Source: an uncultured Pseudomonas sp.
GTDB lineage: Bacteria > Pseudomonadota > Gammaproteobacteria > Pseudomonadales > Pseudomonadaceae
Assembly: GCF_913774235.1 (NCBI RefSeq)
Contig: NZ_CAJYDW010000005.1
Location: 62,001 to 126,000, forward strand
Reading direction: 5' to 3'
DNA: 64,000 nt
Below, piece after piece: positions 16,781 to 24,102 of the stretch (positions within the stretch are counted from its first letter, which is position 1; every line of letters begins with the position of its first letter). The notes below the pieces were generated by a model, which was not told the origin of the DNA, ran no database searches, and saw only the letters and a list, made by a program, of their open reading frames with translations. The position numbers and the translations under genes are program-made.

Positions 16781-17011
16781 TCAGTGCATGAATTTCATCG
16801 CTGCCAGCAGGATGCCGACAGCAGCAGAAAGCATGACGCCCATGCGGATGGTGAGCTTGAGTTCGAGCTCGGACTTGAGTTGTGCCAGATCAGCCTTGGT
16901 AGCCAACTGGGTTTGCATTTCAGTCTCCAGAGCGTCGACAACAGCAGTCGCTTTGTCTTCCGAGACATTGATGGAGCGTAATGCCTGGTACAACGCTAAA
17001 CCGCTTCTCAT
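16781..17011 (-). CDS. Small coiled-coil membrane protein (DUF1640-like)
   Basis: 76 aa. Begins MRSGLALYQALRSINVSEDK; residues 25-50 form a coiled coil (TQLATKADLAQLKSELELKL), then one transmembrane helix (GVMLSAAVGILLAAMKF). Layout resembles CCDC90/DUF1640-type proteins. ATG 17011 is chosen because GGAGACC lies 5 nt upstream in a leader; the longer frame upstream to 17257 runs through the structured repeat element and is not protein-like. Confidence 0.65.
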   Translation of the reverse strand: MRSGLALYQALRSINVSEDKATAVVDALETEMQTQLATKADLAQLKSELELKLTIRMGVMLSAAVGILLAAMKFMH

Positions 17012-17074
17012 GGAAGGTCTCCAGGTTATGACGGAGACCGGCCCTGACGGGTAGTCCCGTCGAGGGTGGGTGGA
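17012..17074 (-). promoter_or_regulatory. Leader with Shine-Dalgarno-sequestering hairpin
   Basis: GGTCTCC (17016-17022) pairs perfectly with GGAGACC (17033-17039), so the ribosome site of the 76-aa gene can be buried in a 7-bp stem with a 10-nt loop. Next to it is a second hairpin, CCCTGACGGG with CCCGTCGAGGG (17042-17065), and the GGGTGGGT edge. Directly adjoins the 146-nt repeat element. Confidence 0.55.
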
Positions 17075-17220
17075 AGGTGCATTCATCAACCGGGGGAACC
17101 GGTCAAACGTTCGCGCTACCGAATGCTTAGCGAACTTGGGGTTGGATCGACGTGGGTGACCACGTTGCAGTCGTGAGATCCAGACTGCCTGGGGCATGTT
17201 GCTGACAACGTCAGCGGCAC
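17075..17220 (-). repeat. 146-nt structured repeat element, copy 1
   Basis: Non-coding block about 80% identical (hand count) to 18205-18349, in the same orientation and same distance from a leader hairpin. Read on the minus strand it contains GCTGAC-GTT-GTCAGC, ACGTGG-TCAC-CCACGT, a GTTC/GAAC stem enclosing GCTA/TAGC, and ACCGG/CCGGT. The second copy keeps the stems while the bases differ, as expected of a functional RNA. Family unknown to me. Confidence 0.6.
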
Positions 17221-17271
17221 ACACCCTCAGAATGTTCAGGGCAGTATCGCTTGTCAATACCCCCGGAAATG

Positions 17272-17297
17272 AAAAAGCCCTCCGAAGAGGGCTTTGG
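17272..17297 (-). terminator. Intrinsic terminator of the two small membrane-protein genes
   Basis: On the minus strand AAAGCCCTC-TTCG-GAGGGCTTT is followed by TT: a 9-bp stem with a stable TTCG tetraloop and a T-tract. Lies just beyond the stop of the 41-aa gene (17314). Confidence 0.8.
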
Positions 17298-17313
17298 TAG
17301 AGCGGTGCATCAA

Positions 17314-17439
17314 TCAGTGATGGCCTAGAAGTTTCTGAGCCTTCTGCTTAACGTTGGGCCAGTCGGCCCAAACCGCTACAGTGCTGAAGAACACCAGCAT
17401 GCCACTCAACATAAGAACGCCAAAAGTAGTTTGGTCCAT
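17314..17439 (-). CDS. Small single-pass membrane protein
   Basis: 41 aa: MDQTTFGVLMLSGMLVFFST continuing as one transmembrane helix (about 6-26), then a basic cytoplasmic tail (NVKQKAQKLLGHH). Its ATG follows the stop of the preceding gene by 1 nt (TGACATG) with CGGGAGG upstream, so the two are translationally coupled. No family recognised. Confidence 0.6.
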   Translation of the reverse strand: MDQTTFGVLMLSGMLVFFSTVAVWADWPNVKQKAQKLLGHH

Positions 17440-17440
17440 G

Positions 17441-17617
17441 TCAGTCCTCCCGTGTGAGGCAGATACCAATGAGCCAGAGTATAGCACCGGACATGAAGGT
17501 ATAGACCGTGAGGATCTGGTGATTGCTCAGGAACACACCGATCAGAGCAGCGCCCATGGCAGTGGTACCAACCTTGCGGAAGTCGTCTGCTATCGCAGCG
17601 AGTCGTTTCGAAGCCAT
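17441..17617 (-). CDS. Small two-helix membrane protein
   Basis: 58 aa: MASKRLAAIADDFRKVGTTA, then two hydrophobic helices (about 20-31 and 36-54, ILTVYTFMSGAILWLIGICL). Start ATG 17617 with AAGGAAAAC upstream inside an inverted repeat. First of a two-gene unit with the 41-aa protein, ending in an intrinsic terminator. A paired small membrane unit could be structural or regulatory; function unknown. Confidence 0.65.
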   Translation of the reverse strand: MASKRLAAIADDFRKVGTTAMGAALIGVFLSNHQILTVYTFMSGAILWLIGICLTRED

Positions 17618-17694
17618 CGTTTTCCTTTTCCAGATATGGAGTTGGGAAAACCGCCCTGACGGGAGATTTCCCGACAGGGGTAGGTAGGGTAGGG
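17618..17694 (-). promoter_or_regulatory. Leader with Shine-Dalgarno-sequestering hairpin
   Basis: GTTTTCC (17619-17625) pairs perfectly with GGAAAAC (17645-17651); the arm nearest the start contains the AAGGA ribosome site. Beyond it CCCTG-A-CGGG (17654-17663) pairs with CCCG-A-CAGGG (17670-17679), a symmetrical two-part stem, followed by GGGTAGGT. Same layout as leaders at 16678, 17012 and 18118 with different bases. Confidence 0.55.
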
Positions 17695-17695
17695 A

Positions 17696-18117
17696 TCAGC
17701 CAGCCATGTCGACTTCAAGGTCGACTGGGCCAAGCAACTGGTCCGAGGGGCCCGGACGTAGCACGCGCGTAGGGGCCGGAGCGACAGGTTCAGGCGCTGG
17801 AGCTTCAGCCTTAGGTTTGCGTGTCTTACGCGGACGCTTCGGCTTTTCAGCCTGGGCTTCGCGCGTGTTTGCTGCGAACCAGGAGTTGAGGTTCACGCCA
17901 CGCAGCCTGACCAGCGCCGGGGAGTGATCCATCCTCTCGAGTTCTTCAGCCGACAGGATTGGCTTTGGCAACTCCACGACACGCAGGCCGGAGTGGGTGC
18001 AGCCGATTGAGCGGCTTCGACAGCCTGAGACTGGGCGGTGCGCATCGATTGCATGCATTCGCGCACGACAGTACCCGCAGCTTCACCTAGCCGAAAGCTC
18101 AGAGAGGTAGTGGCCAT
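17696..18117 (-). pseudogene. Frameshifted ICE gene (Ala/Pro/Lys-rich tail)
   Basis: Two overlapping leftward frames make one protein only if a frame change occurs near 17985-18005: ATG 18117 begins MATTSLSFRLGEAAGTVVRE and runs to about QSAAPT; the other frame continues SGLRVVELPKPILSAEELER through VNLNSWFAAN and ends in a basic Pro/Ala tail (KRPRKTRKPKAEAPAPEP). The intact product would be about 139 aa. A one-base indel or sequencing error is most likely; no slippery site is obvious. Preceded by the fullest leader of the series. Confidence 0.6.
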
Positions 18118-18190
18118 AGTGTTTCTCCTGCAAAGGGGTAATGCGGAGAAACACTGACCCTGGGCGGGGGTGTGTCCCCGCTGGGTAGGT
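18118..18190 (-). promoter_or_regulatory. Leader with 11-bp Shine-Dalgarno-sequestering hairpin
   Basis: AGTGTTTCTCC (18118-18128) and GGAGAAACACT (18145-18155) are perfect 11-bp inverted repeats; on the minus strand the proximal arm carries the GGAGA ribosome site and ends at the start codon. Adjacent CGGGG/CCCCG hairpin (about 18160-18182) and the edge GGGTAGGT complete the layout seen in the other leaders. The 146-nt repeat copy 2 follows. Confidence 0.6.
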
Positions 18191-18204
18191 AGAGCAGTAG
18201 TGCA

Positions 18205-18349
18205 AGGTGCTTCCATCGACCGGGGGTACCGGCTAACTGTTCGCGCCTCCGGAAGCTTGGCGAACTATGGGTGCGGATCAACGTGTTTGACCACGCTGCC
18301 GTCATGAGATCCAGACGGCCAGGGCATGTCGCTGACGACGTCAGCAGAA
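18205..18349 (-). repeat. 146-nt structured repeat element, copy 2
   Basis: Partner of 17075-17220, about 80% identical with one 1-nt gap. Stems conserved with changed bases: GCTGAC-GTC-GTCAGC, the GTTC/GAAC stem now enclosing GCC/GGC in place of GCTA/TAGC, and CCGG/CCGG. Sits between the leader at 18118 and a hairpin-rich region toward topB. Confidence 0.6.
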
Positions 18350-19120
18350 CATGGGTCATCATCTGAGCGAGCGAAGCGGGCTGTCAAGTAGCCGAAGGAG
18401 GGCAGAGCAGAGCGAGAGCGGATGGCAGAGCGGGCGCTGAGGCAGGGCTAAGCGGGAAAAGCGCGCCAGGCGCAACGCTGGGTCTAGCAGCAAAGCGCCT
18501 CGGCGAGGGTGAGGCTGATGAAGCTTGAAGAAAACGGTGCCACCTGTGAGCTTGAACACCGGTCTCGGCGGTCCCTGGGCATTGACCTACCAACCTGATG
18601 ATCGTCGCATTCACCCGACCCGTTATCGTGGCTTGGGCCAGCTATCGAAAGGCACGCATCCGCGCACAAAGGGATCCCATTTTTTCGCCGGCGGGCACCG
18701 GCAAAGAGGAGGGCTACCCGAGGGGTAGCCTCGTCCACCAAGCTGATAATGCTGAGAGGACCAGGCTACCCTTCGAAAGCAGCTAGAAAGGGGAATAGCG
18801 TGGGCCGACACACCAGGTCGGCCCTAAGTGAAGCGTGCACCGAACCTTCTGTGAGCCCTATGTGCCTATGAACTCGCTGTTTCACGAGTTAGACGGCTGC
18901 GTGTCATGCGGTGGGTCAGGGAGACACAGGGAGAACATCACGCAAAGATCTACACGCCCTTCCCGTTGCTTAGCGTGCTCTTTGGGGGTGAGGTTTCAGG
19001 ACTGGGTCGAGAAACCTCGGGTTGCAGCTGATGACCGCCAGCGTGCAAGCGGGGTGGAACGCTTGCATTATGAGGTTTCGACCGTGACAAAGGCAAGAAA
19101 GCTCCAGCGGACCTGAATTC
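18350..19120. other. Gene-free, hairpin-rich region next to topB
   Basis: About 770 bp with no credible gene. Perfect inverted repeats: GGCTACCC/GGGTAGCC (18712-18719, 18723-18730), GGGCCGAC/GTCGGCCC (18802-18809, 18817-18824), AACTCG/CGAGTT (18871-18876, 18885-18890), GAGGTTTC/GAAACCTC (18990-18997, 19011-19018) and TGCAAGCG/CGCTTGCA (19044-19051, 19060-19067); GAGGTTTC recurs at 19072. Could be oriT, a structured RNA or terminators; no relaxase gene is in view. Confidence 0.5.
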
Positions 19121-21142
19121 CTAAGCTGAGGTGCCTCTGCGCTGGGCTTTTCCTGGGCCGCTCTTGGCTTTCCCTTTCGGCGTTTCGATGTTCACCAGGC
19201 CCTTGCAGTCGGGGTAGCGCAGGCACGACCAGAAATCGCCGCTCTTGCCCTTTCGCTTGGCCATCTTGCCCTGACAGAGAGGACAGGAAGGGCCCTCCGG
19301 GACTTTGATGGCCAGCATGGTCTGGCGGTACTGGGCGACCAGTTTGGTGATCCAGGCGCTCTGCTTGGCAATGAAGTCGTCGAGCTGCATGGTGCCGGCC
19401 TCGATCATGTCCAGGGCCTGCTCCCAGATGGCCGTGGTCGCCGGATCCGCCACTGCCGGCGGCACCGCGGCGATCAGCGAGATCCCGGCGTCCGACGCTC
19501 GTACAGCCTTGCCCTTCTTGAGCAAGAACTGCCGATCGATAAGACCCTGGATGATGCTGGCCCGGGTGGCCTCGGTGCCGATGCCGGTGGTTTCCTTGAG
19601 CTTGGCGGCGAGACGCGGGTCCTTAACGAATTTCGCCACCGTCTTCATCGCCTTGATGAGATCGCCTTCGGTGTATGGCCTGGGCGGCTTTGTGTGCTGC
19701 GCCTTGAGCTGGGCCTGCTGTACCTGGGCACGAGAGGCGTTCTGCAGCGGCGGGAGAATCTGCGCGCGTTCCTTCTCCTGGCTGTCCTCGTCCTCCTCCG
19801 CAACGGCTGCCTGGATCAGGGTCCTCCAACCAGGCACGACGATGCGCTTGCCGACGGCGCGGAGCGCAACCTGGTTGCAGTCGAAATCGGCCACGGTCCG
19901 GTCGAACTCATGGTGAGGCATGAACTGCGCGAGGTAGTGAGCCCGGATCAGGCTGTAGACCGCGCGCTCCTTCTCGCTCATCGCGGCCAGGTTGGCCGGC
20001 TCAAGGGTAGGGATGATGCCGTGGTGCGCCGTGATCTTGGCGTCGTTCCAGGCACGAGAGCGCAGCGTTGAGTCGACGCTGGCCACCACCGGGGCAATGG
20101 ACGGATCGGTGCGGCGGACTGCCTCGAGCACGGCCGGTACCTCCGGCAGCATGCTGGTGGGCAGATAGCCGCAGTCGGTTCGTGGATAGGTCGTCGCCTT
20201 GTGGGTCTCGTACAGCGCCTGGGCGATGTTCAACGTCTCCTGGGCGCCGAGGCTGAGCTTCTTCGAACAAATCTCCTGCAGGGTGCCCAGATCAAAGGGC
20301 AGGGGTGCCACCTCCCTGACCCGCTCGGTTTCGACCGACACGGCAATAGCGGTGGATCCAGCGGTGAGGCGCGCCTGAGCGGCCTGGGCATGGCGCTGGT
20401 CCAGACAGCGCCCTTCGTCGTCGGTGATGTCACGGGCAGGGCGCCATTGGGCGATGAAGCTCAGGCCGTTGGCGGCCAGCAGCACGTCCAGGCTCCAGAA
20501 GGGTACCGGGACGAAGTGAGCGATCTCCCGGTCGCGGTCGACCACCAGCCGCAGGGTCGGCGTCTGCACTCGGCCGACCGACAATACCCCGCTGTAGCCG
20601 GCCTGACGGCCGAGCAAGGTGAAGAGCCGCGTGAAGTTCATGCCGATCAGCCAGTCGGCGCGTGAGCGTGCCAACGCTGAGTGGTAAAGCGGAAACGTGT
20701 CGGCGCCGGGCTTGAGGCTGGCCAGGGCCTGGCGGATTGAGGCGTCATTGAGCGCCGACAGCCACAGTCGCTGGATGGGCCCGCGATAGCCACAGTGTTC
20801 CAGCAGCTCGCGGGCGATCATTTCGCCCTCGCGGTCGGCATCGGTGGCGATCACCAGCTCGGTCGCTTCCTTGAGTAGCGCCTTGACCACCTTGAACTGG
20901 CTAGCGGTCTTGGGCTTCACCTCGACCTTCCAAGCCCCCGGCAGGATCGGCAACGCCTCCAGCGTCCAGGCCTTGAGCTGCGGGTCGTAGCCTTCCGGCG
21001 GCGCCTGTTCAAGTAAATGGCCAATACCCCAGGTTACCGCTACGCCCTGGCCGCGGATGCAACCTTCACCGCGGCCGGTTGTGCCGAGCACCCGGGCAAT
21101 GTCCTTGCCCTGGCTGGGCTTCTCGCACAGAAACACACGCAT
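19121..21142 (-). CDS. topB: DNA topoisomerase III (ICE type)
   Basis: 673 aa type IA topoisomerase. TOPRIM with Glu7 (LCEKPSQ) and DADREGE at 101-107; catalytic Tyr319 in TTYPRTDCGYLP; SVGRVQTPTL core; C-terminal zinc-ribbon (CPLCQGKM ... CLRYPDCKG) that reads as a Topo_Zn finger. In PAPI-1-family ICEs topB follows the pil operon exactly as here. Likely resolves ICE replication or transfer intermediates. Shorter than chromosomal paralogues with several zinc fingers. Confidence 0.93.
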   Translation of the reverse strand: MRVFLCEKPSQGKDIARVLGTTGRGEGCIRGQGVAVTWGIGHLLEQAPPEGYDPQLKAWTLEALPILPGAWKVEVKPKTASQFKVVKALLKEATELVIATDADREGEMIARELLEHCGYRGPIQRLWLSALNDASIRQALASLKPGADTFPLYHSALARSRADWLIGMNFTRLFTLLGRQAGYSGVLSVGRVQTPTLRLVVDRDREIAHFVPVPFWSLDVLLAANGLSFIAQWRPARDITDDEGRCLDQRHAQAAQARLTAGSTAIAVSVETERVREVAPLPFDLGTLQEICSKKLSLGAQETLNIAQALYETHKATTYPRTDCGYLPTSMLPEVPAVLEAVRRTDPSIAPVVASVDSTLRSRAWNDAKITAHHGIIPTLEPANLAAMSEKERAVYSLIRAHYLAQFMPHHEFDRTVADFDCNQVALRAVGKRIVVPGWRTLIQAAVAEEDEDSQEKERAQILPPLQNASRAQVQQAQLKAQHTKPPRPYTEGDLIKAMKTVAKFVKDPRLAAKLKETTGIGTEATRASIIQGLIDRQFLLKKGKAVRASDAGISLIAAVPPAVADPATTAIWEQALDMIEAGTMQLDDFIAKQSAWITKLVAQYRQTMLAIKVPEGPSCPLCQGKMAKRKGKSGDFWSCLRYPDCKGLVNIETPKGKAKSGPGKAQRRGTSA

Positions 21143-21268
21143 GGGATTCCCCTGTCGATGGCCGAATGGCCTGCAGGGGCACCGTGCCAGGGCGGTGGTC
21201 TAGGTTCACTGCCTAACCGAATCCGCGCTCATGACGGTTAGGCTTCCGACAAGGGGAAGCCTGGTTGC
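21143..21268. other. topB-pilM spacer with two hairpins
   Basis: 126 bp. GCCTAACCG and CGGTTAGGC form a perfect 9-bp inverted repeat (about 21210-21244), and GGCTTCC/GGAAGCC a second stem next to it (about 21240-21262). On the minus strand they follow pilM and precede topB; possible attenuation between pilus genes and topB. Confidence 0.45.
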
Positions 21269-21706
21269 TCAGCGATAGGCCACTGCGGCGCCCGCAGGCA
21301 CTGCAGCCGGCACAGCCACTCCTGTGGCACCACCGGTAGGGCTGACCAGTTGGCCGCGCGAGGCATAGCCGACGGCGACCGAATGTGTCAGTTCAGCCAA
21401 GGTGGTGACCAGGCCGTTGGGAGGAGAGGCGTAGAAGGTGTAGCTGGAACCGCCCTGGATATAGCCGCTGACACCGGGCGCATGTATCCACCAATCCGGT
21501 AGGGACAGCGCAGCATCCGCTGGCGAACCCGTTATGCCCGGGTTGTTGTGAGCATATTCGGCCAATGCATTGCGGTAGATCAACAGGTTGTGGGCCAGAG
21601 CATCGACATCGACCGCAACACTTCGGTTGCTCGACGTACGCTCTTGGTCAGCTAGTAAACCCATCGTGGAGATCACCATTACCAGGATGATCCAGAGAAT
21701 CGGCAT
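21269..21706 (-). CDS. pilM: Conjugative type IVb pilus protein PilM
   Basis: 145 aa. N-terminal transmembrane segment (MPILWIILVMVISTMGLLAD), then a periplasmic domain. Resembles R64/PAPI-1 PilM by size, position after pilV and N-terminal anchor. Essential for thin-pilus formation in related systems; exact role uncertain. Last gene of the pil operon. Confidence 0.75.
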   Translation of the reverse strand: MPILWIILVMVISTMGLLADQERTSSNRSVAVDVDALAHNLLIYRNALAEYAHNNPGITGSPADAALSLPDWWIHAPGVSGYIQGGSSYTFYASPPNGLVTTLAELTHSVAVGYASRGQLVSPTGGATGVAVPAAVPAGAAVAYR

Positions 21707-21748
21707 AGGCGTAGTTTCCTGCGCACGTTGCGCCCTGGGACGCCAGGG

Positions 21749-23164
21749 CTAGAACTTGCAGCAAAACACGGTGGCGTAGTCGTTCTCACCGACCGTGAGA
21801 CCTGGGGTGGAGGCCCAACGCTGCCGCTGCCCAGCCGTGTCCCATCCGGTTTTGACATAGCCAGCAGGACACGACCAGGTCGTCGCGTCGTTGGAGTCGT
21901 AACCGTTGATGGTGTATGCCGCACAGGTCGGTGCACCGCCCCCGTCGTGGCGCCAAAAACCGTTTCTGCACAGTAGCAACCCCTCGGAGTTCCGACTAAC
22001 TAGCCCATCCTGATTACAGCCCCATCCTTCATTCGCGGTACCGATGAGCTGCAGGTACTCACCGACGTAGGTGCGCCCTTCGGAAAACAGACTATTGCCG
22101 CGCATCTGCCCAGGTGTATAGACGTTCTTACCGGCATAGGCCCGGATCCAGTCGCTGTCGGTCATGTGCCAGCCGCCGCCCCATTTTTCGCTGTACCAGC
22201 CAGTGTCACCTCGGGTTCGAACCCAGTTGTTCACATAGAGATCGCCAGACAGGTTGCCCGTTACTCCGCTGACGTTGCCGCGGGCATACATCGAGCCCGT
22301 GGAGGTATCGCCGTTGACGGCGAGATTGCCACCCACGGAGGTACTGCCGTCCACAGAGGCATTACCTCGCAGGTACAGAGAGCCACCATGCAAATCGCCC
22401 CCTGCATTGACGTTACCGTTTGGGTTCACGTTGCCACCGGCATTGACGTCGCCGCTAATGCTCGCGGTGCCCGAGGCGGTGATATTGGCCGCGTTGGAAA
22501 GGTCATTACCGCCCATGTTAAGCGTCGTGTTCATCCGGTTCAGCTCTGGCTTACCGGCGATGGCGTTGCGATAGAGGTAGTCGTTGGCCAGGGTGCCGTC
22601 CTGCAGGAACAGCGCGCTGGCGGTGTGGCCCGCGCCGGGGTTGACGCCGTAGTTGCTCAGGGCTAGCGACCAGCCGCCGCGCACCCCTTGGATGATGCCG
22701 GTGTTGCTCACCGGCACGAAGCCGCCCGGGGCGCCCAGGTTCTCGGCGATTTCACGAGTACCCATCTCATCCAGAGCCTGGCCCCCGGTCGTCAGTACGA
22801 TGGATTCCAGCTGATTGGTGGCGACCCGCCGAGCCAGCACCACGAATGTCTGGGCGAAGGCGTTGGTGTCGGAGAATCCGTCAGGGAGATAATGGGTGTT
22901 GCGCAGCATGGCCGGGGTGATCTGTGCCGGCGTGGTGGTCCCCGCAGCCGCGTAGACGGTGGCGAAATTGTCCTTGAGGTACTTGGCCGCAGCGTCGGCG
23001 ACCTGCTTCTGCTGGTCGGCAGCGATCTGGTAATTCTGGGCGTCCAATTGATTAGCCCACATCACGGCGGCGCCGGTCATCACCGCTGCTAGGACGATCA
23101 GTCCGAAGAGCATATCCAAGGCCATGAAGCCCCGCTGCGATGCCTTGCTGCTTGAGGTATTCAT
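21749..23164 (-). CDS. pilV: PilV minor pilin/adhesin (shufflon-type)
   Basis: 471 aa. Class III-like N-terminus RGFMALDMLFGLIVLAAVMT (Gly before Phe as prepilin cut). Residues about 225-310 carry a repetitive Gly/Asn/Ser pattern (SGDVNAGGNVNPNGNVNAGG and later variants) that suggests a beta-helical stalk; the C-terminal 120 residues are Cys-rich (CNQDGL, CRNGFW, CAAYT, CPAGY, FCCKF), the recipient-binding tip in R64. No shufflon repeats or rci recombinase are adjacent, so the tip looks fixed. Overlaps pilT by 4 bp. Confidence 0.85.
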   Translation of the reverse strand: MNTSSSKASQRGFMALDMLFGLIVLAAVMTGAAVMWANQLDAQNYQIAADQQKQVADAAAKYLKDNFATVYAAAGTTTPAQITPAMLRNTHYLPDGFSDTNAFAQTFVVLARRVATNQLESIVLTTGGQALDEMGTREIAENLGAPGGFVPVSNTGIIQGVRGGWSLALSNYGVNPGAGHTASALFLQDGTLANDYLYRNAIAGKPELNRMNTTLNMGGNDLSNAANITASGTASISGDVNAGGNVNPNGNVNAGGDLHGGSLYLRGNASVDGSTSVGGNLAVNGDTSTGSMYARGNVSGVTGNLSGDLYVNNWVRTRGDTGWYSEKWGGGWHMTDSDWIRAYAGKNVYTPGQMRGNSLFSEGRTYVGEYLQLIGTANEGWGCNQDGLVSRNSEGLLLCRNGFWRHDGGGAPTCAAYTINGYDSNDATTWSCPAGYVKTGWDTAGQRQRWASTPGLTVGENDYATVFCCKF

Positions 23165-24102
23165 CCCCAGAGCCCCCGCTTGAGTTGATTGTCGATGTCT
23201 TGTTCCAGCTGCGCGATCTGACCGGCGCGGATCTTCTCGCGGATGCTGGGACTGTCTTCACCGGTGACTAATAGGCTGCGCACCTTGAGGATGCGGCGGT
23301 CAGGTTTGGTTTCCAGCGTCTGAGCAACGACTGCGACCAGGCCCTGCGCCAGGATTTCGCGGGCGTTGCTGATCTTGTTGTTGGCCAGAGCGATTACTCG
23401 TTCCAGCGCCTGAGTGGGCGTGCCGGCGTGGAGGGTGCAGGCGACGAAGACGCCGTTGATGGCCGCACGAATGGCTTGAACGGCAGTGGCCGTGTCGCGG
23501 ATTTCACCGATCAAAATCATGTCGGCGCCCGTGCGCAGAGCGCGCAGCAGCGCTTCCTCGTAGCCGCCCGTGCGGCGGGACACCTGCATCTGGATGCAGC
23601 GACCTTCACCATGCAAGCCATGGAGGTTGGTCTCGGCCGGATCCTCAATGGCAAGGGCAGTGCCGCCGCAGGCCTGCAGTCGCGCGGCGATCAGCGAGGC
23701 CGCGCTGCTGGTCTTGCCGGTACCCATTTCGCCACAGAAGATCACCAGCCCCCGTACCTGGTCGCTTAGCATGGCGGTGGCCAGTGCTTCGGGGAAACCC
23801 AGCATGTGAAAAGGGCGGATCTGGGCATTGGATTTGCGCAGGATGAAGACGTCCTTGGAAAAGGCGTCTTGGATCTGCGTCACCCGCAGGACGATGCCGT
23901 CCTTGACCACGGAGAACTCGGGGTCGCCAAGCTCGCGCGCTTTCTCCTGGCATTGCTCGCGCAGCGCCTGCAGCTCATCGCACCAGATATCCGGCGCTGC
24001 TACGCGCCGGCTACCGGAGCCATCGAGCCCCTTCACGTCCGAGAAATCCGGTCCGAGAAACAAGTCGACGAAATTGGCTTGGGTGATCTGGCTCATGGGC
24101 AA
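23161..24102 (-). CDS. pilT: PilT-like type IV pilus ATPase
   Basis: 313 aa GspE/PilT superfamily. Walker A GEMGTGKTS at 124-132, Asp box and Walker B DMILIGEIRD, His box CTLHAGTP. Compact like retraction ATPases but divergent from chromosomal PilT. Lies between pilS and pilV as in PAPI-1 pilT2. The second ATPase of the operon (with PilQ), presumably powering retraction. Confidence 0.85.
   Translation of the reverse strand: MPMSQITQANFVDLFLGPDFSDVKGLDGSGSRRVAAPDIWCDELQALREQCQEKARELGDPEFSVVKDGIVLRVTQIQDAFSKDVFILRKSNAQIRPFHMLGFPEALATAMLSDQVRGLVIFCGEMGTGKTSSAASLIAARLQACGGTALAIEDPAETNLHGLHGEGRCIQMQVSRRTGGYEEALLRALRTGADMILIGEIRDTATAVQAIRAAINGVFVACTLHAGTPTQALERVIALANNKISNAREILAQGLVAVVAQTLETKPDRRILKVRSLLVTGEDSPSIREKIRAGQIAQLEQDIDNQLKRGLWG

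Noticed and set aside
17012-17257. Upstream extension of the 76-aa coiled-coil gene
   Set aside because: The added frame lies over the 146-nt repeat whose second copy does not keep the frame, so it is leader, not coding.
18359-18811. Several overlapping short reading frames between the repeat element and topB
   Set aside because: Low-complexity translations, no ribosome sites, mutually overlapping, and crossed by perfect hairpins.
21749-23164. Shufflon recombination sites in pilV
   Set aside because: I saw no repeated inverted 19-bp-type sites or partial C-terminal cassettes next to the gene.
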